Source: Massilia pinisoli
GTDB lineage: Bacteria > Pseudomonadota > Gammaproteobacteria > Burkholderiales > Burkholderiaceae_D
Reading direction: 5' to 3'
DNA length: 64,000 bases
Assembly: GCF_024753285.1 (NCBI RefSeq)
Contig: NZ_JANUGW010000009.1
Location: forward strand, 1 to 64,000
The number at the start of each line of letters is the position of its first letter. Positions within the stretch are counted from its first letter, which is position 1. Positions 17,117 to 25,679 of the stretch are shown piece after piece. The translations under genes and the position numbers were made by a program. The notes beneath the pieces are model-generated. The model saw only the letters and a list, made by a program, of their open reading frames with translations, did no database searches and was not told where the DNA came from.

Positions 17117-17751
17117 GCTGCGGACTCCGCGCGCTCCAGGGCGCCATACGAGTAATACAGCTGCACGACCGTGTACGACCACGTCGTCAGCGCGAACGTG
17201 TAGAACAGGATGCGGCCATCGTCATGCGGAAACTGGAACAGGTCGTAGGTCCAGGCGACAGTTTCGCCCAGAACGAGGACGACGATCACGCCGAACGCAT
17301 GGCCGACCTGCCCGGCGTGCGCCAGGCGGTAGGCGAAATACGCGAGATAGACGGAGTACGCCGACCACATGAGCACATAGAAATACGGCAGCGGCTTGGC
17401 GACGAAGCCGGCCGACACGAGCACCGCCGTTCCCGCGATCGCGGCCGCGAAGAACACGATGTCCGTAAACGTGGACGGCTTGTAGCGGTGCGTCACGGCC
17501 ATGAGGCCCGCCGTGGCGATGATCGGGATGCCGAAGCCGCGCGAGAACGCGTCGCAGAAATACGAGATCTTGTACGCGGTCTGCGCGCCGCTCAGCAGAA
17601 AGACGAGCAGGTTCGACGTCGACAGCGTCACGACGAGCCATTCGACGCCGAGCAGGTAGTTACGCCTGCCGAGGAACTTGATGCCGTAGATCAGCGACGT
17701 CGCCAGCAGCAGGACCGTGGCGGTGCAGAGGATGAGGGTCTTGGAATCCAT
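17113..17751 (-). CDS. Multispanning membrane protein of unknown function
   Basis: A 212-residue protein with about seven hydrophobic helices beginning MDSKTLILCTATVLLLATS. The last helices carry polar and aromatic residues (WTYDLFQF, WSYTVVQLYYSY). No cofactor motif is visible. The start codon lies 2 bases before the stop of the acyl-CoA dehydrogenase gene, and its own stop overlaps the next membrane-protein gene, so the three are translated as one unit. The family is not recognised. Confidence 0.75.
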   Translation of the reverse strand: MDSKTLILCTATVLLLATSLIYGIKFLGRRNYLLGVEWLVVTLSTSNLLVFLLSGAQTAYKISYFCDAFSRGFGIPIIATAGLMAVTHRYKPSTFTDIVFFAAAIAGTAVLVSAGFVAKPLPYFYVLMWSAYSVYLAYFAYRLAHAGQVGHAFGVIVVLVLGETVAWTYDLFQFPHDDGRILFYTFALTTWSYTVVQLYYSYGALERAESAA

Positions 17752-17753
17752 GG

Positions 17754-19043
17754 TCACTCCTGCGTCCAACCGTTGCGGTAGAGACGGCCCGCCAGCACGC
17801 CGAGGCGTGACGTCAGGATGTAGTTCTCGCCATCCTCGATCAGCGCGGAGCGCACGTCGCGGAACATTTTCTCGATCGGGAATTCGCGCGTGGTCGCATT
17901 GCCGCCGAAGAGCTGCATCGCCTCGTGCGTGATCTTCATCGCCTCTTCCGTCACGCTCACCTTGGCCTGCGCCGTGACGAACGGATGGCTTTGCGGCGAC
18001 ATGCGCGCGTAGGCAAGGCTGCGCCGGGCAATCGCGCGCGCCATTTCCAGGCGGCGCAGCATGTCGCCGAGGCGCAGCTGCGTCATCTGGTGATCGATCA
18101 GCAGCGCGCCACCCTGCTTGCGCTCGTGGCAGTAGGCCAGCGCCAGCTCGAATGCGGCACGGGCGGCGCCCACGAACACCTGGCACATGTGCGTGCCGGC
18201 GTACGACCACATCGACGTCAGGTTGCCGAGGTATTCGTCCTGCAGTGCGACGGCGAAGCGCTTGGGCACGCGGACGTTGTCGAAATAGATCTCGCCCTGC
18301 GGCAGCGCGCGCTGGCCGATCTTGTCTAGCGGTTTCCCTCGCGAGATACCCGGCAGGTCGAGCGGGATGATCAGGCCGATGCCGTTCGTGAAGGCGGCGT
18401 TGTCGCCGCTGCCGTAGAAGCCGTCGCCGTAATCCGCCGCCATGTAGGCGAGCGCCACCTGCGCCACCGAGCCGTTGGAAATCCAGGCCGAGCTCTGGCC
18501 GTTGATGACGATTTCGTCCGCGCCCACCTTCGCGCTGATGTTCCCCACGGGCTGCTTGCCGCCCGCGCTCAACTCCTCGCGATACAGGATCGCCGCGTCG
18601 GAACCGCGGTCCGGCTGCGTGTTCATCCAGCAGCCGATCTTGCCGGTACACAGGTCGATCAACTCCTGGTTGCCGACCGACTGCGCCATCATCAACGGCG
18701 CGGTCGCCACTCCGATGGCGATGGCCAGGCCGGGATCGCCCCAGCCCAGTTCCTCGCCGATCAGCGATTCGATGCGGACCGCGACTTCCGGCGGAAACTG
18801 GGCGATCAGCTGCGGATCGAGTCCCAGCTTCGCGCTCTCGACCATGGCGGTCCAGAACGGCGAACCCGGCGCGATCACGTCTTCCGGCGTCATGCCGTCG
18901 AGTTGACGTCCGACGGGGCGCAGCACCTCGCGCGCGAACCGGTGCACCGTGTGCTGGATCGCCGTCTCCTCTTCGGAGAGCGGGGTCTCGAAACCGCTCA
19001 GACCGGCCAACGGCAACGCTGTGGACTTGTACAGACGAATCAT
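17754..19043 (-). CDS. Acyl-CoA dehydrogenase family protein
   Basis: A 429-residue flavoprotein of the acyl-CoA dehydrogenase fold. The helical N-terminal domain, a middle beta domain (GQSSAWISNGSVAQVALAYM), and the C-terminal helical domain with the MQLFGGNATTREFPIEKMFRD segment (compare the LGGxGYxxExPxxRxxRD signature) are all present. These enzymes introduce a 2,3-double bond into an acyl-CoA, passing electrons to ETF. A strong ribosome site (AAGGAGA) precedes the ATG. It leads operon A and is driven by the conserved promoter/operator at 19104-19132. It would supply the dehydrogenation step missing from operon B. Confidence 0.88.
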   Translation of the reverse strand: MIRLYKSTALPLAGLSGFETPLSEEETAIQHTVHRFAREVLRPVGRQLDGMTPEDVIAPGSPFWTAMVESAKLGLDPQLIAQFPPEVAVRIESLIGEELGWGDPGLAIAIGVATAPLMMAQSVGNQELIDLCTGKIGCWMNTQPDRGSDAAILYREELSAGGKQPVGNISAKVGADEIVINGQSSAWISNGSVAQVALAYMAADYGDGFYGSGDNAAFTNGIGLIIPLDLPGISRGKPLDKIGQRALPQGEIYFDNVRVPKRFAVALQDEYLGNLTSMWSYAGTHMCQVFVGAARAAFELALAYCHERKQGGALLIDHQMTQLRLGDMLRRLEMARAIARRSLAYARMSPQSHPFVTAQAKVSVTEEAMKITHEAMQLFGGNATTREFPIEKMFRDVRSALIEDGENYILTSRLGVLAGRLYRNGWTQE

Positions 19044-19103
19044 GATTGTCTCCTTTTCGATATGTGGCCACCGGCCGCGGATGCCGGTCGCCCTGCCCTA
19101 ATA

Positions 19104-19132
19104 TTAGAACATACTACCAAAGTTAGGACAAA
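19104..19132 (-). promoter_or_regulatory. Promoter/operator of operon A (second copy of the shared 29-bp element)
   Basis: On the minus strand TTGTCC (19126-19131) and TCTAAT (19103-19108) are 17 bases apart. The core CTAC-CAAAGT-TAGG lies inside. Together with 16231-16259 it defines a two-site local regulon; the nearby TetR gene is the first candidate regulator. Confidence 0.7.
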
Positions 19133-19151
19133 TTACAAAAATAAGGAGCAT

Positions 19152-19179
19152 AAAAAAACGACAGGCATCGCCTGTCGTT
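19152..19179 (-). terminator. Terminator of the tetR gene
   Basis: Perfect 10-bp stem (AACGACAGGC / GCCTGTCGTT, 3-nt loop) followed on the minus strand by seven T residues, 35 bases after the TetR stop codon. It separates the regulator from operon A. Confidence 0.9.
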
Positions 19180-19213
19180 CCTTGCCGGGTGGTGGGGGTC
19201 CGTGCCCGGGGAG

Positions 19214-19897
19214 TCAGCCGTCCCCGGCGCGCGGTGCACCTCCGAACAGGATGCAGTCGACGGCCGCGCGGAACTTGGCATCGAGGCCCCTTGTGTAGCT
19301 GCGCTTGCGGCGGCCGGCGCCGAGCTGGAAACTGAGGCCATCGGCCATCGCGATCAGCAGCGTGGCGCGGTGCATGCTGTCCGCAGGCTTGCAGTCGGGG
19401 TCCACGCCGCGGATGAACTTCGCAATACCCGGCGTAACCTCCTCGTACCATTCGTCGAGCAGCTGCGAGCACTCGGGATCGATGGCGGCGAGCGACACGA
19501 AATGCCACCACAGCGCGGTGCGCTCCGCGTTCTTCGCATCCTCGAGGGCACGATCGATCAGCGTATCGATCATCGCGCGGGGCGACCCTTTGGCGTCCAA
19601 CGCCCGGCGCAATTCGTCGAGGTAGGCGTCGACCACCGGTTCGACGACGGCGCGCAGCACCGCCAGTCTGGTGGGGAAGTAGTACTGCAGGTTGCTGATG
19701 CTGATGCCGGCACGTTGCGCGACTTCGCGCAGTGTGAACTCCAGGCTGCCGCCTTCGAGCAAGAGTCCTTTTGCGACCTCGATGATGGCATTGCGGGTGC
19801 GCAGGCCCTGGGCGCGCAGGCTGCGTTCGGACTCAGCGGGTGCTTCCGCTGCCGCGCGCCGTTTTTTGCTGTTAGGCTGATCGGTCGGTTCTGTCAT
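19214..19897 (-). CDS. TetR/AcrR family transcriptional regulator
   Basis: A 227-residue regulator. The N-terminal helix-turn-helix is clear (TLREVAQRAGISISNLQYYFPTR in one-letter code, split here as TLREVAQRAGIS then ISNLQYYFPTR, about residues 57-79). The remainder is the helical ligand-binding and dimer domain. It is preceded by a long charged tail (residues 1-35). It lies upstream of operon A in the same direction but has its own terminator, and its upstream region holds TACC..AAAGGTCAA (19960-19974), which resembles the core of the two operon operators. It probably represses the island until a pathway compound binds; that link is inference. Confidence 0.88.
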   Translation of the reverse strand: MTEPTDQPNSKKRRAAAEAPAESERSLRAQGLRTRNAIIEVAKGLLLEGGSLEFTLREVAQRAGISISNLQYYFPTRLAVLRAVVEPVVDAYLDELRRALDAKGSPRAMIDTLIDRALEDAKNAERTALWWHFVSLAAIDPECSQLLDEWYEEVTPGIAKFIRGVDPDCKPADSMHRATLLIAMADGLSFQLGAGRRKRSYTRGLDAKFRAAVDCILFGGAPRAGDG

Positions 19898-20046
19898 GGG
19901 TTTGCTTGCCTTTGTGAAACTAAAAATTAATGTGACAAAAGACCAATGTTATGCATGTATACCAAAAAGGTCAATTCCGCGGTCTGGACCAATGACAAAT
20001 TCTTACGTCAGCCGTGGCGTCGGGTTGCCCGATCGGGCTCGGGCGC

Positions 20047-20075
20047 TTGACAGCCAACCTACCAGAAGGTAGGCT
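20047..20075 (+). promoter_or_regulatory. Autoregulated promoter of the second tetR gene
   Basis: TTGACA (20047-20052), 17-base spacer, TAGGCT (20070-20075). The perfect palindrome CCTACC-AGAA-GGTAGG (20058-20073) fills the spacer and reaches the -10 box. The expected transcription start is at or next to the ATG at 20083, so the mRNA may be leaderless. Confidence 0.75.
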
Positions 20076-20082
20076 GCGTCGC

Positions 20083-20661
20083 ATGAACAAGATATCCTCC
20101 ACCGCCGACGACATCCTGCACTGCGCCCGTAGCCTGATCGTGGCGGGCGGGTACAACGGATTCAGCTATGCGGACATCGCCAAGGTGGTAGGCATCCGCA
20201 AGCCCAGCATCCACCATCACTTCCCGAGCAAGGTCGACCTGGTCCAAACGCTTGTCATCCAATACCGTGAAGCTGCCGAGGAAGGCATCGCCAATCTCGA
20301 GCGCACCGTCGCCGGACCGCTCGACCAGCTCCGGGCGTACATCGCGTACTGGAAGGCGTGTATTGGAGATGCGAGCGCGCCCTTTTGCATTTGCGCCCTG
20401 CTGGCCAATGAGTTGCCGGTGCTGCCGGACGAGATCGCACTGGAGATCCGCGCGTATTTCCGCTTCCTGTCGGGCTGGCTCACGTCTGTCCTTACGCGCG
20501 GCGTGGAATCGGGCACCGTGACGCTGGCCGGCACGCCGCGCGTGGAAGCGGAAGCGTTCATGGCCACGGTGCACGGTGCGATGCTGTCGGCCCGTGCCTA
20601 TGGCGATACCACTGTGTTCGGCACCATCATGGACCCGCAGCTCGCGCGCCTGTCGGCCTGA
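20083..20661 (+). CDS. TetR/AcrR family transcriptional regulator
   Basis: A 192-residue regulator starting MNKISSTADDILHCARSLI. The DNA-binding helix-turn-helix is YADIAKVVGIRKPSIHHHFPSK, given here as YADIAKVVGIRK (about 30-41) plus PSIHHHFPSK. The rest is the all-helical C-terminal domain with two Cys near FCICALLANE (about 105), as in several TetR regulators of reactive-compound responses. The start at 20083 was preferred to the in-frame ATG at 20014 because the promoter -10 box lies between them. The same palindrome occurs before its own gene and before the next gene, so it should control both. Confidence 0.9.
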   Translation: MNKISSTADDILHCARSLIVAGGYNGFSYADIAKVVGIRKPSIHHHFPSKVDLVQTLVIQYREAAEEGIANLERTVAGPLDQLRAYIAYWKACIGDASAPFCICALLANELPVLPDEIALEIRAYFRFLSGWLTSVLTRGVESGTVTLAGTPRVEAEAFMATVHGAMLSARAYGDTTVFGTIMDPQLARLSA

Positions 20662-20694
20662 GCATCGAGGCTGTCCTGTCCAGGGCGGCCATTT

Positions 20695-20725
20695 TTGTGC
20701 GCAATGCACCTACCAACTAGTAGGT
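20695..20725 (+). promoter_or_regulatory. Promoter with TetR-type palindromic operator
   Basis: ACCTAC-CAACTA-GTAGGT (20708-20725) is a perfect 6-bp half-site palindrome with the same CCTACC/GTAGG ends as the operator at 20058-20073. A possible TTGTGC (20695-20700), 17-base spacer and TAGTAG (20718-20723) place it over the promoter. The downstream gene follows a good ribosome site. Confidence 0.7.
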
Positions 20726-20748
20726 CAATATCATTAAAGGAGTTTGCC

Positions 20749-21231
20749 ATGTCTCATCCCCTCTCGAGCCTGGGCGCCGTTCACACCGTACTGAGCCTTG
20801 TCCCTGTGGTCGCCGGCCTGCTGGCCTTCGGCCGCCACGGCAGGATCGATCCCGCCAGCGGCCTCGGCAAGATCTATTGGGTTGGCATGGCCGCGTCCGT
20901 AATCACCACCTTTGGACTGTCGAGCACCGGTGGCTTCAATCCCGGTCATGCGCTTGGCCTGCTGACGCTGCTGGTGATGGCTATCGCCACCATCGCGCCG
21001 CGGATTGCCTTCCTCGGCCGCGCCGCCGCGTATGTGCAGGTGGGCCTGATGTCGTTCAGCTTCATGCTGTTGCTGGTGCCAGGGACGAACGAGACCCTGA
21101 GTCGGCTTCCTGCCGGCCATCCAATCGGCCACGGCCCCGATTCGCCACCTGTCAAACTGGCGCTCGCCTGCGTGTTCGGGTTGTTCTTGCTCGGCACTGG
21201 CTACCAGATGCTGCGGCTGCGGCGCAAGTGA
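20749..21231 (+). CDS. Small membrane protein controlled by the adjacent TetR regulator
   Basis: A 160-residue protein with four hydrophobic helices (about residues 9-28, 40-58, 65-85 and 95-113, plus a last one near 138-155). The ribosome site AAAGGAG lies 6 bases before the ATG at 20749, which rules out the upstream in-frame ATG at 20695. I cannot name a family with confidence; it resembles small four-helix membrane proteins found beside TetR regulators. The shared operator makes it the likely main target of the regulator encoded just upstream. Confidence 0.75.
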   Translation: MSHPLSSLGAVHTVLSLVPVVAGLLAFGRHGRIDPASGLGKIYWVGMAASVITTFGLSSTGGFNPGHALGLLTLLVMAIATIAPRIAFLGRAAAYVQVGLMSFSFMLLLVPGTNETLSRLPAGHPIGHGPDSPPVKLALACVFGLFLLGTGYQMLRLRRK

Positions 21232-21572
21232 TGGAGTCAGAAATCCACGTGCGCAGCTTGAGGCGTGGATTCGCAAGCCGATACGCGACCCGACAGTCGA
21301 CGTCCGCATACGCACCGGCGCGATAAGCCTCCTATGCGGCTTGCCTTATGAAGCGGACTGGCTGCTACAGGAAAAACTTGGACGTTTTTTCACATAAGGT
21401 CGCCCGACCGGTATTCCCAGGGTACGGCGCCGCCGTAGAGCGCCAATCCTACCCTTAAACTTTGGCAGATTCGGGTTCGGTCACCCAGTCCGGAACGGCC
21501 CTTCGCAGGTCGTGTCGACCAATACAAATCCGGTTGCGGGACTCGTATTGATTGTCGAATCCAGAGCCCAGA
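21232..21572. other. Intergenic region without a recognisable gene
   Basis: No convincing coding frame is seen. An 8-bp inverted repeat AATCCACG / CGTGGATT at 21242-21271 lies directly after the membrane-protein gene and could end its transcript, though no T run follows. The rest shows nothing I can name. Confidence 0.5.
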
Positions 21573-21610
21573 AAGACAAAAGACCCGCAGCTCTCAGAGC
21601 TAGCGGGTCT
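21573..21610 (-). terminator. Terminator of tRNA-Ser
   Basis: Stem AGACCCGC / GCGGGTCT with an inner AGCTCT / AGAGCT stem; on the minus strand TTTGTCTTT follows. It lies 38 bases after the tRNA 3' end. Confidence 0.85.
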
Positions 21611-21647
21611 CTCCTGAATGTCAAAGATTTCTCTCTAACAATTGTCC

Positions 21648-21741
21648 TGGCGGAGGCGGTGGGATTCGAACCCACGATACAGGTTTAAGCCCGTATGCTT
21701 CCTTAGCAGGGAAGTGCCTTCGGCCACTCGGCCACGCCTCC
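21648..21741 (-). tRNA. tRNA-Ser (anticodon GCT)
   Basis: A 94-base class II tRNA on the minus strand with a 7-bp acceptor stem (GGAGGCG / CGCCTCC), encoded CCA, the T-loop GGTTCGAATCC, a long variable arm and the anticodon loop CTGCTAA, giving anticodon GCT (serine AGC/AGT codons). It is transcribed from the promoter at 21782-21810 and ends at the terminator at 21573-21610. Confidence 0.97.
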
Positions 21742-21781
21742 AGTCAGCAGCAACGTTTATGCGTCAGCGCTGAGTGCACGC

Positions 21782-21810
21782 ATATTAATAGCCGCACCTC
21801 GTTTGGTCAA
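21782..21810 (-). promoter_or_regulatory. Sigma-70 promoter of tRNA-Ser
   Basis: On the minus strand TTGACC (21805-21810), 17-base spacer, TAATAT (21782-21787), about 40 bases before the tRNA. Both boxes and the spacing are close to consensus. Confidence 0.8.
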
Positions 21811-21838
21811 GGAAGCACGGCTAAATTTTTGAAAAAAG

Positions 21839-23086
21839 TTAAGCTTGCTCGAGGTTAAACGCCTTGTGCAGCGCGCGCACGGCCAGCTCCATGTATTTCT
21901 CGTCGATCAGGACGGAAATCTTGATCTCGGACGTCGAGATCATCATGATGTTGATGCCCTCTTCCGACAGCGTGCGGAACATCTGCGAGGCCACGCCCAC
22001 GTGGCTGCGCATGCCCACGCCCACGGCCGACACCTTCGAGACCTTGGCATCGCCCAGGATCTTCGCGGCGCCGATCTCGGCCTTCACGCCTTCCAGGACG
22101 CCCATGGCGCGCTGGTAATCGTTGCGCGACACGGTGAACGTGAAGTCGGTCTTACCGTCGACCGACTGGTTCTGTATGATCATGTCGACCTCGATGTTGG
22201 CCTCCGAGATCGGCCCGAGGATGTGATAAGCGACGCCCGGCTTGTCGGGCACGCCCAGAACGGTGATTTTGGCTTCATCGCGGTGGAAGGCGATGCCCGA
22301 GATGACGGCTTGTTCCATGTTGCTTTCTTCCTCAAACGAAATCAGGGTACCCGAGTTGGCTTCTTCTTCCAGCGGCATCAGGGGGTCGGTCAGCGACGAC
22401 AGCACGCGCGTCGGCACGCGGTAGTTGCCGGCAAATTCCACGGAGCGGGTCTGCAGGACTTTCGAGCCCAGCGACGCCAGTTCCAGCATTTCCTCGAACG
22501 TGATCTGGTGCAGGCGGCGCGCTTCGCTCACGACGCGCGGGTCGGTCGTGTAGACGCCGTCGACGTCCGTGTAGATCAGGCACTCGTCGGCCTTCAACGC
22601 GGCCGCGATGGCGACGGCGGAGGTGTCCGAGCCGCCGCGGCCCAGCGTGGAGATATTGCCTTCGTCATCCACGCCCTGGAAACCGGTGATGATGACGATC
22701 TTGCCGGCGTCCAGGTCGGCGCGCACACGGCTGTCGTCGATCGACTGGATACGGGCCTTCGTGAATGCGGAGTCGGTCTTGATACCGACCTGCCAACCCG
22801 TGTACGACACGGCATCCTTGCCGCGCGCCAGCAGCGCCATGGCCAGCAGACCGACAGATACCTGTTCGCCGGTCGAGGCAATCATGTCCAGTTCACGCGG
22901 GTCCGGCTGCGACATAATCTCTTTCGCCAGGCCGATCAGACGGTTGGTTTCACCGGACATTGCCGAGGGGACGACAACGACTCTGTGACCGGCGTCGTGC
23001 CATTTGGCGACGCGGGCCGCGACGTTTTTAATGCGTTCCGTCGAACCCATCGACGTACCGCCATATTTGTGGACTATTAAGGCCAT
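21839..23086 (-). CDS. lysC: Aspartate kinase
   Basis: A 415-residue aspartokinase of the usual monofunctional length. The N-terminal kinase domain starts MALIVHKYGGTSMGS, with the K-Y-G-G-T-S signature; GRGGSDTSAVAIAAAL follows at about 155. Two C-terminal ACT domains (about 265-340 and 345-410) bind the allosteric amino acids lysine and/or threonine. It makes aspartyl phosphate, the first step towards lysine, threonine, methionine and diaminopimelate. It lies between tRNA-Ser and tilS. Confidence 0.97.
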   Translation of the reverse strand: MALIVHKYGGTSMGSTERIKNVAARVAKWHDAGHRVVVVPSAMSGETNRLIGLAKEIMSQPDPRELDMIASTGEQVSVGLLAMALLARGKDAVSYTGWQVGIKTDSAFTKARIQSIDDSRVRADLDAGKIVIITGFQGVDDEGNISTLGRGGSDTSAVAIAAALKADECLIYTDVDGVYTTDPRVVSEARRLHQITFEEMLELASLGSKVLQTRSVEFAGNYRVPTRVLSSLTDPLMPLEEEANSGTLISFEEESNMEQAVISGIAFHRDEAKITVLGVPDKPGVAYHILGPISEANIEVDMIIQNQSVDGKTDFTFTVSRNDYQRAMGVLEGVKAEIGAAKILGDAKVSKVSAVGVGMRSHVGVASQMFRTLSEEGINIMMISTSEIKISVLIDEKYMELAVRALHKAFNLEQA

Positions 23087-23213
23087 GACTGAAGGGATTT
23101 CCGCTTGTAAAAAATCAAATGAGCTTTTAACTCTACATGCTGCGGCGCGGAATCACAAGCCGTCAAGGGCCGAAATCTATACCAAATAGGAATATGGTAA
23201 TACGGAAAGGGTA

Positions 23214-24644
23214 TTAGCCCGGGATGGCTGGCGTCGCGCTTTCCCAACGCAGCGCGATGCGCCCCGGCCCCTCGGTCACGTGCCGGCAATCCATGCCGAG
23301 CCCGGCCGCGAACAGCAGGTCGAACCCGGCATTGACGATGGGCAGGCGCCCCCGCTCCCAGGCAGGGATGCCGCTCGACTGGTAATGCATCTTGAGGCTG
23401 CGCGATGGCCGGTTGTGCGCCAGCTTGAGTTTTTCGCCGCCCTTGCGGAAATCGATCTCGAGTCCCTGCCCCCGCAGCCAGGCCGGATCGAACCCGCGTT
23501 CGGCCGCATCGAAGTGCAGCACCCCGCCATAGTCCGGGAACGCGATGGATGCCTCGCCCTGCCAGCGGAAGGCCTGCGCGTGCTTCTCGATGATGCCGGC
23601 GTCCTCGGGGTCGCGCATGCCGGCCAGCTGCGGGCGGCGCGGCACGAGGAACAGATGGTCGCGGTGGCGGCGCACCTCGACGTCCGGATGCTCGACGAGC
23701 AGTTGCGCGTCGTCGCGCGCGGACAGGATCTGCGCCACCATCTGCGCGAGCCAAGCCGTCGACGGCATCGCGAGGCGGCGCACGGCGAACCAATGACGCA
23801 GCAGATTGTCGATGCGGTCGCGGCTCAATCCGCGCACGCGCACGAGGTCGAGCGCTTCACCTTCCAGGCAGCTTGCGAGGTCTTGCCCACCCAGCTCATC
23901 CAGCAGGCGCTGGGCTGAGCGCGTGTGGGCGCTGGCGCGTGCGACTCTTTGCTGGTAGCCGGGAAACGCGGCGGCCAGCGCCGGCATCACCTGGTGGCGC
24001 AGCGCATTGCGGGCATAGCGCGGGTCGGTATTCGATTCGTCCTCGACCCAGGCGATACCCTCTTCGCGCGCAAACCGTTCGAGGTCGGCGCGCGCGACGC
24101 TCAGCAGCGGGCGCGCCATCGCCAGGCGTTCGTCGCCCAGCAGGCCGGGCGCGCGATTGGCCGGGTCCATGCCGGACAGGCCGGCCGGGCCGGAGCCGCG
24201 CAGCAATTGCAGCAGTACCGTTTCGACCTGGTCATCGAGGTGGTGGGCCGTCAGCAGGACGCCGGCGCCGTGCGCGCGGCACATCTCGCCCAGCGCCGCG
24301 TAGCGCAGCTTGCGGGCTGCGGCCTCGATGCCGCTCTTCCCTTTCGCGATGACGACAGCGCGCCAGTCGAACGGGATACCGAGTTCGGCGGCCGCGGCCG
24401 CGCAATGGTCGCGCCATGCGTCCGCGTTCGGGCTCAGGCCGTGGTGGACGTGCAGCGCGCGGACGTCGAGCCCGTGCGCATGCGCGAGGCGCAGCAAGAC
24501 CATCGAGTCGAGGCCACCGCTGAGGGCGACCGCGACCGGAGGCAGCGCATCGGGGAGATATTCGGCGCGCAGGGCCTCGATGGCCTGCGCGAATGTGGCA
24601 GCCGGACCGGACGCGGGGCCCGGTCCGTGGGGACGACGGCTCAC
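23214..24644 (-). CDS. tilS: tRNA(Ile)-lysidine synthase
   Basis: A 476-residue TilS. The PP-loop ATP-pyrophosphatase motif [11 protein letters not shown] is at 41-51, and the TilS C-terminal domains follow. The enzyme converts C34 of the CAT-anticodon tRNA-Ile to lysidine, so that it reads AUA. No ATG is available near the family start; a GTG at 24644 overlaps the accA stop as GTGA and gives the N-terminus (M)[12 protein letters not shown]. The longer open frame into accA to 25289 is antisensical to that gene's frame and was rejected. It is translationally coupled to accA. Confidence 0.93.
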   Translation of the reverse strand: MSRRPHGPGPASGPAATFAQAIEALRAEYLPDALPPVAVALSGGLDSMVLLRLAHAHGLDVRALHVHHGLSPNADAWRDHCAAAAAELGIPFDWRAVVIAKGKSGIEAAARKLRYAALGEMCRAHGAGVLLTAHHLDDQVETVLLQLLRGSGPAGLSGMDPANRAPGLLGDERLAMARPLLSVARADLERFAREEGIAWVEDESNTDPRYARNALRHQVMPALAAAFPGYQQRVARASAHTRSAQRLLDELGGQDLASCLEGEALDLVRVRGLSRDRIDNLLRHWFAVRRLAMPSTAWLAQMVAQILSARDDAQLLVEHPDVEVRRHRDHLFLVPRRPQLAGMRDPEDAGIIEKHAQAFRWQGEASIAFPDYGGVLHFDAAERGFDPAWLRGQGLEIDFRKGGEKLKLAHNRPSRSLKMHYQSSGIPAWERGRLPIVNAGFDLLFAAGLGMDCRHVTEGPGRIALRWESATPAIPG

Positions 24645-25618
24645 TCTTCGCGCGGCGTCGTTTCCTTGAACTTGCCGTAGGCCATCAGCTTCGCGTGACG
24701 GGCATCGAGCAGATCCTTCGTCTTCATGCCCTGGAACTGGCGCAGCGTGTCGGCCAGCGCGCGCTTCAGCAATTGCGCCATCTGGGCCGGGTCGCGGTGG
24801 GCGCCGCCCAGCGGTTCGTTGACGATCTTGTCGATCAGGCCCATCGCCTTCAGGCGGTGCGCCGTCAGGCCCAGGGCATCGGCCGCGTCGGCCGCGCGCT
24901 CCGACGTCTTCCACAGGATCGACGCGCAGCCTTCCGGCGAGATCACGGAATACGTGGCGTATTGCAGCATGAGCACGGCGTCGCCGACGGCGATCGCCAG
25001 CGCGCCGCCCGAGCCGCCTTCGCCGATGATCGTGGCGATCAGCGGCACTTTCAGCTCGGCCATCACGTACAGGTTGTGACCGATGGCTTCCGACTGGCCG
25101 CGCTCTTCCGCGTCGATGCCGGGGAACGCGCCGGGCGTGTCGACGAAGGTGAAGATCGGCAGGTTGAATTTCTCGGCCAGCTTCATCAGGCGCATCGCCT
25201 TGCGATAGCCTTCCGGACGCGGCATGCCGAAGTTGCGCGCCGCGCGCTCCTTCGTGTCGCGGCCCTTCTGGTGGCCGATGATCATGCACGACTGGCCGTT
25301 GAAGCGGGCCAGGCCGCCGATGATCGACTGGTCGTCGGAGAACGTACGATCGCCGTGCAGTTCATGGAAATCGGTGAAGATCGCGTTCACGTAATCCATC
25401 GTGTACGGACGCTGCGGATGGCGGGCGATCTGGGAAACCTGCCAAGGCGTCAGCTTGGCATAGATGTCTTTCGTCAGTTGCTGGCTCTTCTTGGCCAAGC
25501 GATCGATTTCTTCCGAGATGTCGACGGCGGAATCATCCTGCACGAAGCGCAGCTCTTCGATCTTGGAATCGAGCTCGGCAATCGGCTGCTCGAAACTGAG
25601 GAAAGTTGTTTTACTCAT
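24641..25618 (-). CDS. accA: Acetyl-CoA carboxylase carboxyltransferase subunit alpha
   Basis: A 325-residue protein of standard AccA length, starting [21 protein letters not shown] after the ribosome site GGAGG. The crotonase-like core shows the expected oxyanion-loop region ([16 protein letters not shown]) and the acceptor helix [21 protein letters not shown] block (here [16 protein letters not shown]). With AccD it transfers the carboxyl group from biotin to acetyl-CoA to make malonyl-CoA for fatty acid synthesis. It is coupled with tilS. Confidence 0.97.
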   Translation of the reverse strand: MSKTTFLSFEQPIAELDSKIEELRFVQDDSAVDISEEIDRLAKKSQQLTKDIYAKLTPWQVSQIARHPQRPYTMDYVNAIFTDFHELHGDRTFSDDQSIIGGLARFNGQSCMIIGHQKGRDTKERAARNFGMPRPEGYRKAMRLMKLAEKFNLPIFTFVDTPGAFPGIDAEERGQSEAIGHNLYVMAELKVPLIATIIGEGGSGGALAIAVGDAVLMLQYATYSVISPEGCASILWKTSERAADAADALGLTAHRLKAMGLIDKIVNEPLGGAHRDPAQMAQLLKRALADTLRQFQGMKTKDLLDARHAKLMAYGKFKETTPREE

Positions 25619-25679
25619 TGTACCTCCGGGTGTGTTCGTGGCCGCGGAAGATCGTCCACGCGGCGGCAAGGGCGCTATT

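Noticed and set aside
16380..17147. Alternative minus-strand frame over the membrane protein
   Set aside because: Its product is Arg-rich and lacks helices; the 16400-17116 frame gives a clean six-helix protein with an ATGA overlap.
21481..21675. Small minus-strand open frame starting inside tRNA-Ser
   Set aside because: Its N-terminus is only the translated tRNA 3' end; it also crosses the terminator. No sign of an integrated element at the tRNA was found.
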